A DNA stretch of 64,000 nucleotides from Bradysia coprophila (Eukaryota; Arthropoda; Insecta; Diptera; Sciaridae): the NCBI RefSeq assembly GCF_014529535.1, contig NW_023503496.1, positions 806,001 to 870,000 on the forward strand, written 5' to 3'. The notes under the pieces were generated by a model. The model had not been told where the DNA came from. It made no database searches and saw only the letters and a list, made by a program, of their open reading frames with translations. A program made the position numbers and the translations under genes. Below, one piece after another: positions 35,158-45,857 of this stretch. The first letter of the stretch is position 1. Each line of letters opens with the position of its first letter.

Positions 35158-35738
35158 CCTTGCTCATATACAACCTTGAGTTATTAAATTTATTAGAGAT
35201 GATGGGAATTGGGCTATGATTCATTTATTTGTGTTTTTCCCAGCCTGTGTCAACATATTAATTGTTGTTATCAGCTTGATTTTCAATTAATAAATTTTTA
35301 TTTCTAAAAAGAAAAACATTTCTCGTTACTTGTTGACGTGATAGTCGTGTGTGATCATTGGTCGGTCGATAGCTTAGCATGTCCCCATCATTTCTTATAT
35401 TTTCGATGGGATTGCTTATTTAAAGAAGAAGTAAGCTATCAGTGTCGTTAATGTGTGTTGCATTTATAACGAGCTAACTTCTGATATTTCTTTCGAGTTC
35501 ATACGACAGCTTGACCTTGCGTGGAGTTTTGTGCGAAGCTAAAAGTGTATCATCATTTCCGACTAGTTTTAGTTAAGAGAAAACAGAATTGTGATCGTTT
35601 TCGTGATATTAAAGTGTCGGGTCACGAACAGCTAAAGCTCTATCTGACAAAGCGAGGCTTATTTTCGAGAATTTTAATTCCCACTTAAAAAAGCGATTTT
35701 CCTTAAATTGTGTAGATTGTGAAAATCTTAGAGCAAAA

Positions 35739-36652
35739 ATGAAATTGTGTTCATTTTTAGCGATAATTTTCCTGTCGGCTGAACAGCTCTTGGCCAACGT
35801 AATTTTGTCTGGTATGTGAACCTTATTCATTCAATGATTCAATTCATTTTCAAGTTACCAACCGACTTTTTTGCTTCAGTACCAACTGCAGATTACTACG
35901 AATATAGCTATGAGATTGGGGAATCACTCACACCAGAACCGGAACCAGAATCACTTGACGAGTCAGCAAAAAAATATCATATTTTCACTGAAAGGGTAAA
36001 ACCGATTTAATAGGGGTAAATTGTAGTGGCTCGTAAAGTGCGTGAGTATGGCGATTTCACAGACTTTTGACATAAAAAATATTGGAGAAATGTCAAAAGT
36101 TAACGAAATTGCTGTAATTACTAACTTCACGAATTACAACGGTTTATCCCTAATAAAACCAGTTGTGTTCCCGTATCTTACAACACTTCGATTCCAGGCG
36201 ACGTGGGCAGAAGCAGTCAGCCAATGTCAATCGCAAGGGTACCAGTTAGTCAATATTTTGTCACAAGAAGACAACGATAATGTCATAACTGCCATAAAAG
36301 ACGCAAGTAAGTTTGATTTCTTCAACAGACAGTGCAATCTATACGAACGAAAGTGTAATGTGCCTTTTTCTTGTTTGTTCGACCAGACCAAGGCGAAATT
36401 GGTTTCTGGACATCGGGTAATCGAATCAACACTAACGGAACATATGTCTGGGGAAATGGGCAACCAGTCGTGTACACGAATTGGGAACACGGAATTCCGG
36501 ACAATCTGCATTATTTCAACGGTTTCGGTAGAGAGGAGGAGTGCATTGAAATAAAGGGATATAATATTCTGAAATGGAACGACCACTTGTGCGATTACCG
36601 ACTGTACTACATATGCGAAGATATTTCGGAACAAAATTTAGTTGTCATCTAA
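35739..36652 (+). CDS. Secreted C-type lectin
   Basis: A secreted sugar- or pattern-binding protein, likely in immunity or the gut; the role is inferred. Four exons (35739-35811, 35880-35995, 36198-36306, 36387-36652) give 187 residues. Residues 1-19 are a signal peptide (MKLCSFLAIIFLSAEQLLA). A short acidic segment follows, with PEPEPE at about 44-49. The C-type lectin domain runs from about 54 (KKYHIF) to 177, with TWAEAVSQC, GFWTSG, GREEECIEIK, WND (163-165) and YYICE. Cys73-Cys176 and Cys152-Cys168 match the two standard disulfides. The calcium/sugar loop reads GIPDN rather than EPN or QPD, so calcium-dependent mannose or galactose binding cannot be assumed. Start and splice sites are well supported by frame continuity. 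Confidence 0.88.
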
Positions 36653-37165
36653 AGATAAGAATTTTTTTTTATTATGCCAACCACAACCTCGCATTATTAT
36701 TATCAGAACTTATTATTGAACAAATTGAATACAAGAAATTTGCAGTAAATTGTTATGGAGAAGTGAGCGCAGATGCTTTTGCATTTTTCGGAAGCAACAC
36801 CGTTATCATTTCTCTGATTTTTTTTTTAGTATTTTATGCGTCATTAACACGTAAAACGTATCACACGATGAGTGTAACCAACGTGCTTCAAGCAAAATTG
36901 CTTCGATTGACAGCTGACAAATAGAGTACTATCTTGAATGAAATGGTTTTTCCAGGTTTTTTTACAGTGCCAAAATTTGTTTGATGCGCTGTCCCGTTTC
37001 AGTTTCAATACTAAATTTAGAGTACCACTCATGTTTGAAGTGCAACTAGTATACCACCAACTTTTGTGTTATACAGGTAAGTCTAACTTCTCTTGTAACT
37101 GGTAACTCCGTTGATCACGAAAGGCATCCAAAAGTAGCGGACCAAATCCACGTGTTTCTTGGTAT

Positions 37166-37550
37166 GGTTTGCAGCGCTGCATAAAAAAGCGGTCGAATCC
37201 GATATTTTGAATTTTTGTATGGGAATTCACGTTCAAACGTTGATATCTCCGTTGTTTTTGAAGAATAAGAGCCAGATTTTGCTGGGTTTGCACCTTTTAT
37301 GGAGGTTTATCGATTGACATACTCATTTGTGTGAAATGTTGAGTAAAAATTTGTTTCAAAATATTTCACACAAATGACTATGCCAATCGATAAAACTCCA
37401 TAAAAGATGCAAACCTAGCAAAATCTGGCTCTTATTCTTCAAAAGCAACGGAGATATCAATGTTTGAATGAAAATTCCCATACAAAAATTCAAAATATCG
37501 GATGCGACCGGTCTTTTATGCAGTGCTACAAACCATACCACTAAACGCGT
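37166..37550. repeat. Large foldback, arms of about 180 bp
   Basis: About 37166-37346 is mirrored by about 37363-37550; shared blocks include CCAATCGATAAAACTCCAT, CTGGCTCTTATTCTT and ACAAAAATTCAAAATATCGG. The right arm is the start of a 0.9-kb segment repeated at 44516. Sequence 36653-37165 between the lectin and this foldback is 3' flank without a gene. Confidence 0.7.
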
Positions 37551-38282
37551 GGATTGCTACTCCAATAACTTACAGTTATCTCCACCGCTATCATATATTA
37601 AACCAATGGTTATCTCTACGTCTACCGTACAACGCATAAGAACCTTCGAGAGGCGAATTTGTGAGAGAATTTCTCATATATTTTCTCTCACACATTCACC
37701 CCTCTAAGGTTTTTTATGCGTTGTACGGTAGATGTATCTGCACGCTGTTCCACCATTTTGACATGCAATAAACCAGAATACGTTGCAACATAATACCAAG
37801 GTTCTGAAACTCAGCTTTTCATACAAAACGTAATGAGTGCAGAGTGCGTCTACCGAATTAGTTGTCATCCGCCTTCGTAAGTGTCTCAACCTTGGAAAAG
37901 TCTACTTGAAGCAGAGAAATGATAAGTTGGTATACCTGTGGCGAGATAGAAGGTAGAAGGAATCTGAGGTTAAAAATTGTGTACGGTATGGGAGAGAATT
38001 ACATACGAATTCTCTCAAGAGAGGTGCCAATTTTTTCGACATGCTCCTTCTATCGTCACTTATCATTTCTCTGACTTGAAGAAACAATTTTTTTTGTCAG
38101 GTTGAATTCGTTATTTAAAGTTTAACAACCCTAGGTGGCGCCACAGGAAAATTTTGATACCACCGCCTTCGTGATCAACTCAGAAGAGCGTCTTAACCTT
38201 TTCATTTCAGAACCTTGCGCAATACGCGAAACGGTGAACTCATTCGTATGTTTTTGACAATCTTAGTTGCATAATCTGCTCT
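37363..38282. repeat. 0.9-kb duplicated segment, copy 1
   Basis: Collinear with 44516-45413 over its full length. Both contain a hairpin with CGAGAGGCGAATTTGTGAG (copy 1 about 37636-37735), the hAT-like MITE with ACTTGAAG duplication, and the GCGCCACAGGAAAATTTTGA tail. Copy 1 is also bounded by CAAGG-type ends (37797 and 38219) with similar flanks CATAATAC and CGCAATAC. Confidence 0.75.
37912..38073. mobile_element. hAT-like MITE (CAGAGAAATGATAAG ends), copy 1
   Basis: Ends CAGAGAAATGATAAG/CTTATCATTTCTCTG are flanked by perfect ACTTGAAG at 37904-37911 and 38074-38081. This copy lost part of the right arm (CCACAGGCGTACCAA) that is present in the copy at 45031. Confidence 0.8.
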
Positions 38283-38410
38283 GCCAACGCACTTCAAGCA
38301 AAAGTGATCATAGTCGACAGCTGCCAAATAGAGTACTTTTTGTATAAAACTGTTTTTTACAGTGTTTTAGCCGCCAACTGCCTCTCGGCTGAACGGTGCA
38401 GTGCTCTAAC

Positions 38411-38510
38411 CTAAATACAGCTTGTATATAGCTGTAAGGTCCTATATATAGTTAGTATATAGCTATATGGTCCAACATATAGTTAGTATATAGCTTTAGA
38501 TAGTTAGTTT
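38411..38510. repeat. TATAGTTAGTATATAGCT repeats
   Basis: Short tandem units like ATAGTTAGTATATAGCTATA run up to the LINE fragment, and the same units resume beyond it at about 39558-39612. The LINE apparently inserted into this simple array. Confidence 0.5.
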
Positions 38511-38524
38511 TTCTAAGTGGAGAC

Positions 38525-39557
38525 TGAAACCGAACGTCGACAAACCAGTTTCTTGTGTGTTTCATTTACACAATCGTGCAGCGAACCGTCGATTGAGACT
38601 ATGTTTCAATGGAGGGAGGATTAAACACGATACGAACCCGAAATATCTTGAAGTCCTGCTAGACCGAAGTCTTACGTATCGGCCTCATTTGACTATTACG
38701 AAGAAAAAGCTCAAGCCTCGGATGAACATTGTTCAGAAATTGGCTGGTTCGTCGTGGGGATGCACGGCAAAAACACTACGGATCACAACTCAGTCTTTGG
38801 TCATGTCGATAGCCGACTATTGCTCACCGGTGTGGATGAACAGTTGTCACACTAAAATGGTCGACACACAAATAAACGTTGCGAATTATCTGTGGTGCAG
38901 TTCAGTCAACGGAACTGGAATGGCTTAGCGTTCTCAGTAACATTGCACCAGCTTTCATTTTGAGGGAAGAATCGGCGTTGCGTGAATGCGTAAAAATAAG
39001 GATGAACGAAGAACTTCCAATTCACTATGATATGGAAACGGCACCCATCACACTGCGTTTAAAGTCTGGTAAGCCGTTTTGGTGCTTCTACAGAGAATCA
39101 ACGAACATGGACAATTGGAAAGACCGATGGAGACATTGGTGGGGAAATGCCGAAATGCACAACAAATCGCACATAGAAGATGCGACCACAGCAGTCATTG
39201 GAATCGAACTACCCCGACGAACTTGGGTCAGAGTGAACAGAATCAGAACGGGACAAGGATGAGTAGCATATTTACTGCATCGATGGGAAATCATTGATTC
39301 ACCGTTGTGCCATTGCGGTGTGGAGCATTTTGTTAGTGATTGCCCGATTCACCGATTCGAAGGAGACATTTACGAAATTCACGAAATTACCGACAGAGCT
39401 CGAATTTGGACTGATAATTTAACTGTGGACATTTGATATTGAGTGTTGTAAAAGCTAACAGAGCAAATTGTTTCGCTGTGATACTAAACTTAGTGGATTT
39501 TGATGTTTTTATTTTTGTATCTTGAAAAGTCATTGGAATAAATAAATAAATAAATAA
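38525..39557 (+). pseudogene. 5'-truncated, frameshifted LINE (Jockey/CR1-like)
   Basis: Only the end of a non-LTR reverse transcriptase is left: FHLHNRAANR, PKYLEVLLDRSLTYRPHL, SSWGCTAKTLR and SPVWMNSCHTKMVD in one frame to about 38925. It continues after a frameshift near 38880-38920 with WLSVLSNIAPAFILREESA up to a stop at 39262. Recognisable coding remnants go on to about 39435. It ends in an (ATAA)n tail at about 39538-39557. The catalytic core and endonuclease are absent. A dead copy. Confidence 0.8.
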
Positions 39558-39785
39558 AGTTAGTATATATAGCTACATGGTCCTATATATAGTTAGTTAA
39601 TAGCTATATGGACAATTTTTTTCGTCACAATTTTTTTTCATCGACAATTTTTTGAACCAAAATTTGTTTTGGACAGCAGGCAGGGTCAAAAGTTTCGGAC
39701 CAAAAAAAATTCTGCGTCGCAAAGTGACAGATGCTCACGGACAAACCTACAAAAACATTTCATCTGCCACATACGACGCAGAATT

Positions 39786-40039
39786 TTTTTTGGCAAATTT
39801 TTTGTTGAAAATTTTTCAGTCAAAATTCTGTTGGTTTAAAATTTTTTCTGAAAAAATTGATTGGCGAATGGTTTGGAGAACTAGACCAACTAATTTCAAT
39901 TAATTGGCTGTGAAATTCAATTTTTGCGTAACGACGCTGACAGCGTCACCTCTAGCGATATCACTTGTTTTAGAAGTTTTCACACATATAGACTGTAGAC
40001 TGCGTCCAACTTTGCTCTGAAAGAGTTTTTGCCGGGATA
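39786..40039. repeat. Large inverted repeat, left arm
   Basis: About 250 bp matching the reverse complement of 43281-43529, with blocks ACTGCGTCCAACTTTGCTCT, GACGCTGACAGCGTCACCTC and CAAAATTCTGTTGG. The two arms enclose 3.2 kb including the secreted-protein gene at 40290. They may be the ends of one element or two independent insertions. Confidence 0.7.
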
Positions 40040-40289
40040 GTTGTAAACGAGCAATTGATGAATTCAGCTAAAATCACAAAAATCGGAACAAAAAACGACC
40101 AAACATTCCGAAAATCACATCGAGAAACTACACAAATATAATTGTCCTTGTTTTATTTTCGTTTTTGGAAGTGAAATTAATATTATTTTCAATATACGAA
40201 TGTTTCATGTTATATGTTTGGGATTTTATTTATTGAACATTTTAATGCTGCCGAGCAATTTTGAGACTGGTTTTCCCAATCCTTTTTAT

Positions 40290-40787
40290 CTAATTAAATT
40301 TTGACAATGTTGATTCGGGGTTAAGCACTTTCTGCATGAGCCCATTTACTCCACGAATAAGTTTGGTTGTTGGAACTTTGGCTATAATTCCGTTCGTAAC
40401 CAGTGTAAGGGTTTGTACAATATATTCGGCTGTGTCTGAACCAACAGTTTTTTCGAGGATCTTCTGAAGTTCTTGTTGATCGGCAGGAGTAAGATTCTTG
40501 ATTTTTCCATTTCCAGCGGACAGTAATTTGTCAACAGTTCCTCCTTCTTTCGCAAGCATGCGTACAAGATTAGTAACTGATTTATTAACGCCATTTATTG
40601 AAACCTGGCCCAAAGCACCGTTAACCAATTGTTTGACTATTTTAGTTGCAAGCGTGGTAACTATTGGACTGCCAATTCTTTGAATAATCTCTATAAGTTT
40701 TGCTTCATCTTCAGGCGACAAATTCTGTGGGGCACTGAATACTCCGACCCCAGCGGCCAATAGAACTACGGCAAAAATCAGTTTCAT
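40290..40787 (-). CDS. Small secreted protein, unknown family
   Basis: I do not recognise this family. The single-exon frame encodes 165 residues, starting at the ATG at 40787. Residues 1-19 are a clear signal peptide (MKLIFAVVLLAAGVGVFSA), followed by APQNLSPEDEAKLIEIIQR. The mature part has no cysteine and no Trp, Tyr only once, and many amphipathic helical stretches (IVTTLATKIVKQLVNGALG, ELQKILEKTV, YIVQTLTLVTNGIIAKV), so an all-helical secreted protein is likely. Regulatory signals are unusually good: TATAAAAG on the minus strand at about 40862-40869, some 75 bp before the ATG, and AATAAA at about 40225-40230 after the stop. A membrane-active, salivary or developmental role is possible but unproven. 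It lies between the arms of a large inverted repeat. Confidence 0.75.
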   Translation of the reverse strand: MKLIFAVVLLAAGVGVFSAPQNLSPEDEAKLIEIIQRIGSPIVTTLATKIVKQLVNGALGQVSINGVNKSVTNLVRMLAKEGGTVDKLLSAGNGKIKNLTPADQQELQKILEKTVGSDTAEYIVQTLTLVTNGIIAKVPTTKLIRGVNGLMQKVLNPESTLSKFN

Positions 40788-40861
40788 TTTCAATTAGATT
40801 TGTAATGAATTGACTTTGAACTGAATCGATAATTTGATATTTTTCGGTCGATATTCGCAGC

Positions 40862-40869
40862 CTTTTATA
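40862..40869 (-). promoter_or_regulatory. TATA box of the secreted-protein gene
   Basis: TATAAAAG on the minus strand, about 75 bp upstream of the ATG at 40787, which would place transcription start near 40835-40840. Position and sequence fit a canonical pol II TATA element. Confidence 0.55.
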
Positions 40870-41196
40870 ACAATTTTCGGTCTGGTCTTCAAGTGAAACA
40901 TACGTCAATGGAAACTAATGTTGTTTAATTTTTAAACAGACTTCTAATACAGCTGAGCATTTGTACGGTGTTTTGAGCATATGTATTTCAACAATTTGTT
41001 TAAGAAAAAAAAATTGAAAATGATGTCATCCCGAATTTTGCGCACAAAGTGAAGCCAAAGTAAAATACCAAATGCATGGTAGTGTTTGTTTCAGATTGAC
41101 ATCTTAGATACGAAAAGTTTTAAAATGGAGCGGCAGCGTCAATTTCAAAACTTAGACTTTTCACCGGTAACAAAAACAAAATCGAAATGGTTATTT

Positions 41197-41306
41197 GTGT
41201 ACCTGTTTTGGACGATTGATTTTAGGCAATTTCGCGGATTGTAGGCCGAACGAGGTGAGGCTTACAAGCGAAAGTGCCAAATCAACCGTCCCAAACAGGT
41301 ACACAT
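41197..41306. repeat. Long hairpin, CCGAACGAGGTGAGG loop
   Basis: TGTGTACCTGTTTTGGACG at 41197 pairs with CGTCCCAAACAGGTACACA ending near 41306. It is the clearest member of the hairpin family also found at 15445, 25766 and 33551. Apart from this and the next hairpin, 40870-43280 has no recognisable gene. Confidence 0.7.
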
Positions 41307-42386
41307 GTAAGTTTTCATGCAGAGGGCCGGAAACCCAAGAAAATTCGAAAAATTGCCCTCATTTTCGGCCCCGAAGCATGAAAACACAATTTGGCACGCA
41401 CTTTATCAACAAACTACAATGAAATTTCTTCAATAGACAGATCTGTCAGATTTAGCTTACTGCAGATGTATTGGTGTGATTTTCTATTTTATCAAAGCAC
41501 CAAGCAGGGTAATAGAAAAAAATAAAGGTAATTTTGGCAGTGTCAAATGTCATTTTTATTTTATAAGATTTTTACACTCTTAAAAATGCGGTAAGAGCCA
41601 AGATATATTCGAAAAATAGGCACGAACGTAACTGAATGTAAATTCTTTAATAAAAGTTAACTGAAAACCCTTCGCAGTAACCACTTTTTCGTTTTCAAAT
41701 TTGCCTCCAATGCGGCATCTCACGGCGACTCCTGTCTAATATAATGTAAATGACAACTCGTACTAAAAACTACTCTATTTGACACCAAAAAATCTCTATT
41801 ACCCTGCTAGGTGCTTTGATTTTATGCATACGTAAAATTTAGTTTATACTTTGGCTTCGCTGTTTTGCGTACGTAATCCCAGTCTACACATGTCTATGCT
41901 TACACCTAACAGTAGTGTAGCATTTTCGAAAATAATTTCGTGGTCTCCAATTTTTGCGGAGAAATAGAATCCCAACAAAAATCTCTTCAAGAAAAGTGTG
42001 ATGCAGTCTTTGAAGTACAATTTCTAAAATGATGCGGATGTGAATGCGGACGAGCAGTGTACTTTTAGATTGACGAATTTTCAGGATTGAATTATGAATT
42101 AAAAGTTGTGACGAATTAATGGAAAAATATTAATTTAGATACTTTGCCTACTGTTAAATTAATGAAATTTTTCTTTTAAAAAAGACAAGAACAGAATGAG
42201 TTCTGTACGGAAACAAATCCCTCAAACACAAAACAAAATTCACGATTTAACGGTCAAATTAGGACTTATTATTTACGAACACATCTGAAACGTATAAAAT
42301 TTAGAAGACTTTGAAACAATTTTAACACAAAACTAGAAGCTGTTTCAGTCAGCGAAAGCGAAAGCGAAATGTTTGGTTATTTATGA

Positions 42387-42503
42387 AACAAGAATCGTAT
42401 GAAGGTATTTTATCGCACTAGATGTCGATTGCCAACCCGAGGCGAAGCCGAGGTTGACAAGACATCGTGTGCGATAAAATACCAGCATTCGATTCGTGTT
42501 TCA
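42387..42503. repeat. Long hairpin with GAGGCGAAGCCGAGG core, second copy
   Basis: GGTATTTTATCGCAC pairs with GTGCGATAAAATACC, and GAATCG with CGATTC outside. The core equals that at 24532-24640, but stem bases differ on both strands in step. Confidence 0.7.
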
Positions 42504-43280
42504 TACAACGTTTTATGCAATTCAGTGAGCGAATTCCCCAAGACTACAAAACAAACCACAAAAACAAAATTTTCACTAGGAAACTGAAACTGAAATTGAC
42601 ATCTACTAAAAAACGTGTTACAACTGGTGCAAAAACAGTTGTTCTATATTCATAACAGTTGTTATTACATTTGATGAATATATGATTATGATCGTGTCGA
42701 TGTATTTTGGGTACGATAAATTTTTTTCGCACTCATTTAGCGTGCGATAAATTTTTTTTCGCACTGATTTTTGGATGAAATAAAACTGGTTCATATGCGC
42801 ACAGGCTACGTAAGTATCGAATTCGCTCACTGAATTGCATAAAAAATTGAAAAGCACTCGACAAAACCAACAAATCAACAAAAAATCAATCAGATGTCAA
42901 TTGAGTAGCAGTCGCTGTTTCTCCAAGCACTCGCGTTCCACGCATTCCACATGACATTTGGTATCTGTGTTAAATAAATTAACTACGATCATGACCAATT
43001 TTGCATGTTACCAATAGTAATGATAATCTATAATGATAATCTATAATGATAAAATATTTTATGCACGAGGAGCACCGCATTCCTTTTTGTGTACACTGTG
43101 TATACACAGTCTGTTTCTAGACGAGCGATGTAAAAATAACTAATGGAAACGCGTTTTATTGTGTGAACATGAAATATTTGTCTGTTTTTTTTTTGAAGGC
43201 TACTAATTATTTTATCAATTGTTTCGCCTATTTTAAATTCCAACTTGTGGAATGTTCATGCCTAAATTAAGTTAGTGAAC

Positions 43281-43529
43281 ATCCCGGCAAAAACTCTTTC
43301 AGAGCAAAGTTGGACGCAGTCTACAGTCTATGTGTGAAAACTTCAAAAACAAGAGATATCGCTAGAGGTGACGCTGTCAGCGTCGTTACGCAAAAATTGA
43401 ATTTAACAGCCAATTTATTAAAATTAGCTGGTCTAGTTCTCCAAACCATTCGCCAATCAATTTTTTTCAGAAAAATTTTAACCAACAGAATTTTGACTGA
43501 AAAATTTTCAACAAAAAATTTACCAAAAC
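43281..43529. repeat. Large inverted repeat, right arm
   Basis: Reverse complement of 39786-40039. Its outer end is interrupted by the hAT-like MITE at 43530-43606. Beyond that, 43607-44515 holds GCCCCGTACGA-type repeat DNA without a gene. Confidence 0.7.
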
Positions 43530-43606
43530 CAGAGAGATGCTAATATGACGGCTGGGACGCCGTTTCGTCGAAACGGCGTCCCAGCCGTTATCTTAACATC
43601 TCTCTG
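43530..43606. mobile_element. 77-bp hAT-like MITE with perfect TSD
   Basis: CAGAGAGATGCTAATATGAC...CATCTCTCTG with the central palindrome ACGCCGTTTCGTCGAAACGGCG. It is flanked by perfect ACCAAAAC at 43522-43529 and 43607-43614. It is a minimal relative of the 8478 and 8806 elements. Confidence 0.85.
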
Positions 43607-44515
43607 ACCAAAACAAGGCATCAGAACAGTCGGAGCGTTTGCTGCGCCTTAGCCCCGTACGACCCGTAATCCTATTTCGTCCGTAACCATAATACGTCCG
43701 TAGCCGTCATACGCCCGGAACCCTAATACGTCTACAAGCCTCTAATGCGTCTGTTACCAAAATGCTAGTCAAATTGGGCATGGTCAAATTTACTGAAAGT
43801 GTTCATTTTTGAAATTGCGCATAGCGCAATTACGAAAGCCCGTACGAAGTACCTCTCAAATAAAACCAACAATTTACGGAGGAATTCTTTTGAAAAACGA
43901 CCTGCCGAAATCGGACGCATTTTCTAGTGGATTTTTTGATATGTGCCTAGATAGGTATTGGTCCCTAGAAGCCAAAATCACTTTCAAAAAAATTCGTCGA
44001 AGCTTGTCTGGCTAGTGAGAGGTGACCAAAAACCGAAAACATGCACTTTTCTTATGGAAATTTCTCGTAGGCCACGAAACGTACAGGGTCGTGTGGGGTG
44101 TCATTAGAAAGGTAATTGCATGTACTTTCGGGGCAGATTGGGTCTTGTTGGGTGTAAAATTCATCCACACTTAGTTATGAGTAGTTGAAAGTATGGGTAA
44201 AAAATGGATAATTTTAGCGAAATTCTAACGGTACCCGTGAATCCGAAAAGCAACAGAAACACAAAGAAACGGTTTTCCCCAACTGATACTGGTCTTAGCT
44301 TTCAAATAATACCAAACATGCATGGGTTGTGTTTCGATGAATGTGGTTTTGGTATGAAAATTTGATTCTCAGTATTGCTACTCCAAAAATTTCGTGAACG
44401 TGAAATGTTTGATGAAAAAATATTTTTTGCAGCAATATTAGCTGCTGGTTTACTTTTTCGAAGTATTTCTATCTAAAACAATGCCAAGCAACGTATTTCA
44501 GCTTAACATTTCAAC

Positions 44516-45413
44516 ATTTCACACAAATGACTATGCCAATCGATAAAACTCCATAAACGATGCAAACCTAGCAAAATCTGGCTCTTATTCTTTAAAAACA
44601 ACGGAGATATCACCGTTTGAACGTGAATTCCCATACAAAAATTCAAAATATCGGATTCGATCGCTTTTTTATGCAGCGCTACAAACCAATACCAACTAAA
44701 CGCGTGGATTGCTGCTCCAATAACTTACAGTTATCTCCACCGCTATCATATAAGCATATACGCATAAGAACCTTCGAGAGGCGAATTTGTGAGAGAATTT
44801 CTCATATATTTTCTCTCACAAATTCGCCTCTCTAAGGTTTTTTATGCGTTGTACGGTAGATGTATCTGCACGCTGTTCCACCTTTATGACATGCAATAAA
44901 CCAGAATACGTTGTATGCTGCAACGTAATACCAATTTTAGCTTTCCATACATAATTTAATGAGTACGTCTAACGAATTAGATGTCATCCGCCTTCGTAAG
45001 TGTCTCAACCTTGGAAAAGTCTACTTGAAGCAGAGAAATGATAAGTTGGTATACCTGTGGCGAGATAGAAGGTAGAAGGAATCTGAGGTTAAAAATTGTG
45101 TACGGTGTGGGAGAGAATTACATACGAATTCTCTCAATAGAGGTGTAAATTTTTTCGACATGCTCCTTCTATCGCCACAGGCGTACCAACTTATCATTTT
45201 TCTGACTTGAAGAAACAATTTTTTTTTGTCAAGTTGAATTCGTTATTTAAAGTTTAACAACCCTAGGTGGCGCCACAGGAAAATTTTGATACCACCGCCT
45301 TCGTGATCAACTCAGAAGAGCGTCTTCACCTTTTCATTTCAGAACCTTGCGCAATACGCGAAACGGTGAACTCATTCGTATGTTTTTGACAATCTTAGTT
45401 GCATAATCTGCTC
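44516..45413. repeat. 0.9-kb duplicated segment, copy 2
   Basis: Collinear copy of 37363-38282, same orientation, without the left foldback arm. It includes the hairpin at about 44755-44862 (CGAGAGGCGAATTTGTGAG mirrored by CTCACAAATTCGCCTCTC), here more perfect than in copy 1. Confidence 0.75.
45031..45204. mobile_element. hAT-like MITE (CAGAGAAATGATAAG ends), copy 2
   Basis: The fuller version of the 37912 element, keeping both arms with GGTATACCTGTGGCGA and its complement. It is flanked by ACTTGAAG at 45023-45030 and 45205-45212. The same duplication in both copies shows the MITE moved before the segment was copied. Confidence 0.8.
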
Positions 45414-45857
45414 TACAAATGCTCACTCTATCACAGAAGCTAACTGAGAGTATTGACTCTACACTAGCTACTTATTAAAGGTGCAGTTGCCGAAGCACAT
45501 AAGAGAGTGTGCTCCAATGATAAAATTGTTACCTCATGTGACGAATTACCTTCGCAGCATCCAATGAAATCTACTCTTTGCTCTCAATAATAGATCATTG
45601 TCAATGTCGTTTGAGATGTCAAATGAGTTGTCACAAACGGCAATAACAATGTTACAAAAATTTATATGGCGCTGTCACTGTTTGAGGTTAGCTTTGTGAA
45701 ATTGACAACTCATTTGACACTATTTGAGAGACGAAACCGTTATTTGATACTGATCTACTTCGTTTCCAAGTTCTACAAATTCGATTTCTCATCATCCATA
45801 ACGGCATTTTTATTCATTTAAAGGTAACAGTACAGTGGGGAGTGCTCCAGACTGACT

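Larger units (their letters stand above)
32700..35738. other. Gene-free stretch with repeats
   Basis: Contains the hairpin at 33551-33680, repeats of the TCCGATGCACAAAA type (about 33460 and 33868), the CAATTCC tract at 34320-34490, a hAT-end fragment near 34652-34690, a short palindrome at about 34887-34945 next to a terminal fragment of the 52080 element (TTCAGTGTTTATATACTTTG), and the foldback MITE at 34952-35157. No gene is recognisable. Confidence 0.5.
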
